A DNA stretch of 64,000 nt from assembly GCA_947000775.1 (NCBI GenBank), contig CAMQGK010000552.1, forward strand, positions 5,334,001 to 5,398,000, given 5' to 3'. Position numbers and translations under genes: made by a program. Positions 63,593 through 64,000 of the stretch are shown here, in pieces. Each line of letters begins with the position of its first letter. Positions within the stretch are counted from its first letter, which is position 1. This DNA comes from Pterois miles. Its lineage: Eukaryota > Chordata > Actinopteri > Perciformes > Scorpaenidae. The notes under the pieces were generated by a model that made no database searches, was not told the origin of the DNA, and saw nothing but the letters and a program-made list of their open reading frames with translations.

Positions 63593-64000
63593 GTATATAT
63601 ACAGACTCATAGTAGCATCCCTGACCTCTGCTTCCTCTGTGTCCAGGCTCAGTGGCTTGTCTCCGTTTCTGGGGGACGACGACAACGAGACACTGAACAA
63701 CATCCTGGCCTGTCAGTGGAACTTTGAGGAGGAGGAGTTCACGGACATCTCAGACGAGGCCAAAGACTTCATCACCCTACTGCTGGTGAAGAGCAAGAGC
63801 TGGAGGATGAGCGCCACAGAGTCCCTCAGACACCCCTGGCTGTCAGACCGGAATCTGCACTATCGACTCAATCAGAAGGTAATGACCTGCATTTTGTGTT
63901 TAAGTCCACCTTAATGCACTGAACTGTTGCGGTCAGAACTCCGAACACACATGATTCCTGCTGCCTTTTCCTGTCCACAGCAAAAGACAGGAAGTAGATG
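21668..64000 (+). CDS. mylk4: Myosin light chain kinase 4 gene, overview of all exons
   Basis: Ca2+/calmodulin-type kinase gene that would phosphorylate myosin regulatory light chain, by family. MYLK4 rather than MYLK, MYLK2 or MYLK3 is chosen from the kinase residues RIIDENYNLTELDT, ETLNNILAC and HPWLSD and from the linker PPPLAPFDHRIV. A GMDS/SERPINB neighbourhood is also what I recall for the mammalian gene. Exons in order: 21668-21732 and 28680-28932 (leader A), 33298-33435 (leader B), 53513-54043 (leader C), 55652-55733, 56747-57128, 57345-57568, 58372-58477, 59745-59838, 61140-61249, 61355-61496, 63247-63317, 63411-63539, 63647-63878, and 63981 onward. All leaders end in phase 0 and the exon at 55652 begins in phase 0. 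The calmodulin-binding/autoinhibitory tail lies beyond the window. Confidence 0.9.
23911..24831. repeat. Two diverged copies of the 6786-type MITE
   Basis: 23911-24424 opens ATAGGCTGTATATATAGATG and closes CTTTATACAGTCTATGC, an inverted-repeat pair. 24640-24831 carries a T-run, CACTTCTGGTTACAAAAACC and CTTATATACAGTCTCTGC in the other orientation. Both lie in the first mylk4 intron. Confidence 0.6.
25598..25900 (-). repeat. Dispersed repeat carrying a spurious 125-codon frame
   Basis: GGCGTCAAATATTGTGGCTT with GTCACAGCCGTCGGCGAC is a block I recognise as a common fish repeat. The minus-strand open frame has no recognisable domain and is not called a gene. Confidence 0.45.
26260..26650 (+). 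repeat. LINE-type 3' tail
   Basis: Ends TGTGGATCAATAAAGTACTA followed by a (TCTTA)n tail and preceded by GCTGCTGTAACACCTGAATT. The reverse copy lies at 36225-36620. The body is too short to name the LINE clade. Confidence 0.65.
27890..28510 (+). repeat. Local repeat pair, upstream member
   Basis: Shares TGACAAATGCCCATCACAGT, TCAGATGGCTTTTTTGTCCA and CATATTTCAGAAGCT-like blocks with 29940-30270 in the same order and orientation, so the two copies flank the mylk4 exon at 28680-28932. This member is interrupted by a low-complexity insert. Confidence 0.75.
28077..28191. repeat. Low-complexity insert (GAAA, T-run, A-run, G-run)
   Basis: (AAAG)n, then T, A and G homopolymers, then GGGCGGGCCCC, inserted within the upstream member of the local repeat. 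It could be a real tail or an assembly artefact. Confidence 0.6.
29716..29774. repeat. (CA)n microsatellite
   Basis: About 29 CA units in a mylk4 intron, 780 bases after the leader A exon. The His-Thr and Cys-Val frames it creates are artefacts. Confidence 0.97.
29940..30270 (+). repeat. Local repeat pair, downstream member
   Basis: Uninterrupted counterpart of 27890-28510: CCTCTGGTTTGTTTATCTAT, then the ACAAATGCCCATCACAGTTT block running directly into TCCTTCAGATGGCTTTTTTG. It shows what the upstream copy looked like before its insert. Confidence 0.75.
30271..33297. other. mylk4 intron; nothing recognised
   Basis: AT-rich intronic DNA with short homopolymers only. The region just before 33298 is GC-richer and may hold the leader B promoter, but no core element was identified. 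Confidence 0.5.
33298..33435 (+). CDS. mylk4: mylk4 leader B: exon encoding a membrane-anchor N-terminus
   Basis: 46 codons from ATG (context ATCATGG) to a CAG/GTAATC donor in phase 0. Residues 10-25 (IWILGSVCLVATFLWG) form a hydrophobic helix, extended by RLWKLF and followed by KKKGR. With no net charge before the helix and four basic residues after it, the positive-inside rule puts the downstream kinase in the cytosol. No splice acceptor precedes the ATG closely, so it is most likely a first exon. Joined to 55652-55733 and onward the frame stays open through the kinase. I do not recognise a published protein starting this way; membership of the gene rests on strand, position, phase and coding appearance, so another small gene inside the intron cannot be excluded. 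Confidence 0.6.
33436..36224. other. mylk4 intron; one repeat fragment
   Basis: 34100-34360 carries CCTAAACCTAACTGCAGACA and belongs to the 20341-type family. Nothing else is supported. Confidence 0.5.
36225..36620 (-). repeat. LINE-type 3' tail, reverse copy
   Basis: CTTTATTGATCCCCAGGGGG followed by GAAATTCGGGTGTTACAGCA: the reverse complement of the 26260-26650 tail. Confidence 0.65.
38312..38942 (+). mobile_element. hAT-like MITE split by a SINE
   Basis: Left end TAGGGCTGACCTGGATGCTTCGAAGC and right end GCTTCGAAGCCCAAAAATGG...GGGACAGTCCTGCC form inverted repeats around a GCTTCGAAGC palindrome-like core. It lies inside a still older repeat (38230-38311 and 38943-39350), whose two halves read continuously with the 48670 family. 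A clean 8-bp duplication was not resolved. Confidence 0.65.
38420..38751 (-). mobile_element. tRNA-headed SINE with 10-bp target duplication
   Basis: Bounded by GTAATAATAA at 38410-38419 and 38752-38761. Minus-strand B box GGTTCGAATCCGG, CATGTTCTCCTCGTGTTAGC body and GATGG tail. It lies inside the 38312-38942 MITE. Confidence 0.85.
39351..42544. other. mylk4 intron; no repeat or gene assigned
   Basis: Mostly unique-looking AT-rich sequence. A tiny candidate leader (41789-41821) is discussed in findings. Confidence 0.45.
42545..43790 (+). mobile_element. Non-LTR retrotransposon ORF2 relic (jockey-like RT)
   Basis: In shifting plus-strand frames: LDLTAVYDTVWHKGLLLKLT (RT palm), KFISADDVCLATQAP (A/S-ADD catalytic motif), YCKTWCLKPNPAKT, then after TGA at 42996-42998 YLGVTLDRTLSYKEHL, WSRSPHTHHVDTQLS and ending GFNLPRIQWSTLDHRFGSRH. 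Two or more frameshifts and stops make it a pseudogene. The 3' end runs into AAATAAATCAATCAATAAA, a short tandem tail. The 5' half of the element is absent, the usual product of truncated target-primed reverse transcription. Confidence 0.9.
43791..45114. other. mylk4 intron; nothing recognised
   Basis: No element boundaries or exons could be supported. Confidence 0.5.
45115..45268 (-). mobile_element. Shortened copy of the 38312 hAT-like MITE, SINE-free
   Basis: The reverse complement reads AGGGCTGACCTGAATGCTTC, AATCAACCTCCAAATCAGTA and CATGAAATAAGGAATAATC, matching both flanks of the SINE at 38420. The empty target TTATTATTAC is at 45165-45174. The distal half is missing. Confidence 0.7.
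45269..47040. other. mylk4 intron; 20341-type repeat piece
   Basis: 46190-46490 contains CTTTAGGTTTAGGCAATGAA and relatives of the 20341 repeat. A short GC-rich patch at 46850-46920 has no recognised meaning. Confidence 0.45.
47041..47397 (-). mobile_element. tRNA-headed SINE, near full length
   Basis: CCATCCATCGTCAACCGCTT at the tail side, GGCAGACAACCATTCACGC-like centre, CAAGCCGGATTCGAACCTGC (B box reversed) and AACCACTGCACCACCGT (A box reversed). No clear target duplication was found. Confidence 0.8.
47398..48669. other. mylk4 intron; nothing recognised
   Basis: No exon, RNA gene or bounded element seen. Confidence 0.5.
48782..49675 (+). mobile_element. Non-autonomous hAT transposon, 8-bp TSD CTTTAGAT
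   Basis: CTTTAGAT at 48774-48781 and 49676-49683. Termini CAGGGGTGTCAAAC and GTTTGACACATGTG (reverse CACATGTGTCAAAC) are hAT-type inverted repeats. The 894-base body has no transposase. It splits an older repeat (48670-48773 plus 49684-49920) whose unsplit relatives occur at 38943-39350 and 55948-56464. Confidence 0.88.
51276..51955 (+). mobile_element. Outer tRNA-headed SINE (second family), split
   Basis: Head GGGTAGAGCAGGTTG (A-box-like) and GGTGGTTCGAACCTC (B box), body GTCCTTGAGCAATACTCTTA once the inner SINE is removed, tail AAGTGCTGTATAAATGCAAG. A different family from the CCATCCATC SINEs. Confidence 0.75.
51376..51757 (-). mobile_element. Inner tRNA-headed SINE, full length, 11-bp TSD
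   Basis: TGAGCAATACT at 51365-51375 and 51758-51768 bounds it exactly. On the minus strand it begins with the tRNA head (GTGGTGTAGTGGTTAGCGCT, B box GGTTCGATTCC) and ends in a (GGAT)n tail. At 382 bases this is the best reference copy in the window. Confidence 0.92.
52146..52640. mobile_element. MITE-like repeat with internal 51-bp tandem
   Basis: Both ends carry related blocks in opposite orientation (GTTTAACTGATAATCG and GGTCAACAGTTAATAATCGG with CGGTTATCTGTTAA). Inside, a 51-base unit starting ACCGTGGCTGCTAAC begins at 52431, 52482 and 52533, the last copy partial. Confidence 0.55.
53513..54043 (+). CDS. mylk4: mylk4 leader C: long MYLK3-like coiled-coil exon
   Basis: 177 codons from ATG to an AAG/GTGAGA donor, phase 0. 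Residues 1-50 are basic and Ser-rich. Residues 54-100 (CVETRMDSLSSQMEHLLNMQ, then LTRLDGLSQDVRGMGRDLAS) form heptad-like coiled coil, and 114-170 are helical, ending LVISFIGEVVKSSRLVELLF. The order resembles the MYLK3 N-terminus as I remember it: a TKLNMLNEKVDQLL-type helix, a Met-Gly-Arg-Asp-like turn, and an ALVGATFQKSKVADFL-type helix. An in-frame join to 55652 gives a kinase of at least 707 residues. It is probably a first coding exon; an acceptor could place it internally, but no upstream in-frame exon was found. Confidence 0.85.
54044..55651. other. mylk4 intron; short repeat fragment
   Basis: ATCTGGCGGCATCTAAAGGTGAGG at 54378-54401 is a scrap of the 55948-type family. Nothing else is recognised. 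Confidence 0.45.
55652..55733 (+). CDS. mylk4: mylk4 shared basic linker exon
   Basis: 82 bases, entering in phase 0 after a strong pyrimidine tract (CTTTGTTTTCGTCTTCCTCT) and leaving in phase 1 (TCAG/GTAGGC). It codes AKDDKDKAKLNLKGLKAQKK, then RRPTDTS: Lys-rich with no fold expected. Every upstream leader fits it, and its exit phase fits both the acidic cassette (56747) and, directly, the pre-kinase exon (58372), making it the hub of alternative joining. Confidence 0.8.
55948..56464. mobile_element. TTAA-flanked MITE, second family
   Basis: TTAA at 55948-55951 and 56461-56464. Ends TTAAAGGTACAGTGTGTAGG and TTACACACTTGTCCTTTAA are imperfect inverted repeats. The interior has CCTACAGTAGCC and TTTCTACAGTAGCCCAG-type blocks found in the 38943 and 49684 repeats. 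Confidence 0.65.
56747..57568 (+). CDS. mylk4: mylk4 acidic linker cassette, two exons
   Basis: Exons 56747-57128 (phase 1 in, 2 out) and 57345-57568 (2 in, 1 out) total 606 bases, 202 codons. Both are Glu/Asp/Lys-rich and low complexity: DSESEEDEENVEDQVVKVED and, in the second, KRRVTEEDLVKDDLKKSRVE. They are predicted to be disordered, comparable to the variable acidic spacer between the N-terminal helices and kinase of MYLK3. Skipping either alone breaks frame; skipping both does not. No domain is recognised. The frames are clean and end exactly at donors (GAAAG/GTATTT and ATTG/GTGAGA). Confidence 0.85.
58372..64000 (+). CDS. mylk4: mylk4 pre-kinase segment and protein kinase domain (3' partial)
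   Basis: Exon 58372-58477 gives PPPLAPFDHRIVTPK and the first Gly-loop residues. 59745-59838 completes GGGRFGQVHKC and holds the ATP lysine (LAAKIIKA). 61140-61249 holds the alpha-C Glu in NEIQVMNQLNH. 61355-61496 has VEGGELFDRIIDENY and HLDLK (catalytic Asp; HLD in place of HRD, as usual in MLCKs). 63247-63317 has PENILC and DFGLARR. 63411-63539 has GTPEFLAPEVINYEF and SFPTDMWSLGVITYM. 63647-63878 has LSGLSPFLGDDDNETL and SATESLRHPWLSDRN. The next exon starts at 63981 and runs off the window. All catalytic residues are intact, so an active kinase is expected; the calmodulin-binding helix is not in view. Confidence 0.97.
59010..59618 (-). mobile_element. TTAA-flanked MITE, copy 3, longest
   Basis: TTAA at 59010-59013 and 59615-59618. 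Ends TTAAAGCTGCAGTGGGTAGAA and TTCTGCCTACTGCAGGTTTAA are a clear inverted pair of about 20 bases. At 609 bases it is the fullest copy of the family at 2407 and 10680, lying in the intron before the Gly-loop exon. Confidence 0.85.
60400..60800 (+). mobile_element. Third copy of the 19078-type hAT MITE
   Basis: TTGTGATTAATCGCATGATT, ATTATTGGAAATCAATTAAC and CAACAGACAACAACAGCTGT match the 20725 copy in the same orientation. The right end is not resolved. Confidence 0.6.
61497..63246. other. mylk4 intron; no element recognised
   Basis: AT-rich. 62000-62460 repeats words such as TAATTACCA and ACTAATTATCA but has no clear unit. Confidence 0.45.
63562..63602. repeat. Compound (CT)n(TA)n microsatellite in short kinase intron
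   Basis: CT units followed by TA units occupy much of the 107-base intron between the last two full kinase exons, about 45 bases before the acceptor. Confidence 0.9.

Overview
The window looks like vertebrate nuclear DNA from a ray-finned (teleost) fish. The genes are split by GT-AG introns. The intervening DNA is full of fish-type transposon debris: tRNA-headed SINEs, Tc1 remnants, hAT and TTAA-flanked MITEs, LINE tails and long (TA)n and (CA)n microsatellites. No CRISPR array, operon, origin or genuine standalone tRNA or rRNA gene was seen.

Three protein-coding genes are supported. (1) On the minus strand at the left edge (46-2380, with a probable 5' UTR exon and promoter up to about 3377) are the first six coding exons of GDP-L-fucose synthase (gfus/tsta3); its 3' part lies outside the window. 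(2) Also on the minus strand (4826-8223) is a complete six-exon clade B serpin of 380 codons, serpinb1-like, with an inhibitory hinge and a Cys-Met reactive bond. An upstream exon and a CCAAT/TATA promoter lie near 9127-9347. (3) On the plus strand, from 21668 to beyond the right edge, is a very long myosin light chain kinase gene best matched to MYLK4. Its Gly-loop to C-lobe kinase exons lie at 58372-63878 and one more exon begins at 63981. Upstream are three different ATG-bearing leader exons, or leader sets, at 21668/28680, 33298 and 53513. All end in phase 0 and all can join the phase-0 linker exon at 55652.

The central proposal is that this MYLK4 gene is a multi-promoter locus producing kinases with interchangeable N-termini: a short MYLK4-type leader, a membrane-anchor leader, and a long coiled-coil leader resembling MYLK3. 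A two-exon acidic cassette (56747-57568) can only be skipped as a pair without shifting frame, giving long and short linkers. This is read from ORFs, splice phases and remembered family sequences; no transcript was available.

Layout: 1-3377 gfus; 3378-4784 intergenic with a (TA)44 tract; 4785-9347 serpin with a nested Tc1/MITE insertion; 9348-21667 repeat-rich intergenic DNA between the divergently oriented serpin and kinase genes; 21668-53512 long 5' part of the kinase gene with large introns containing a LINE RT relic, hAT elements and SINEs; 53513-64000 linker and kinase exons. Several transposon nests can be dated relative to one another from target-site duplications, and one SINE has an empty paralogous site inside the same window.
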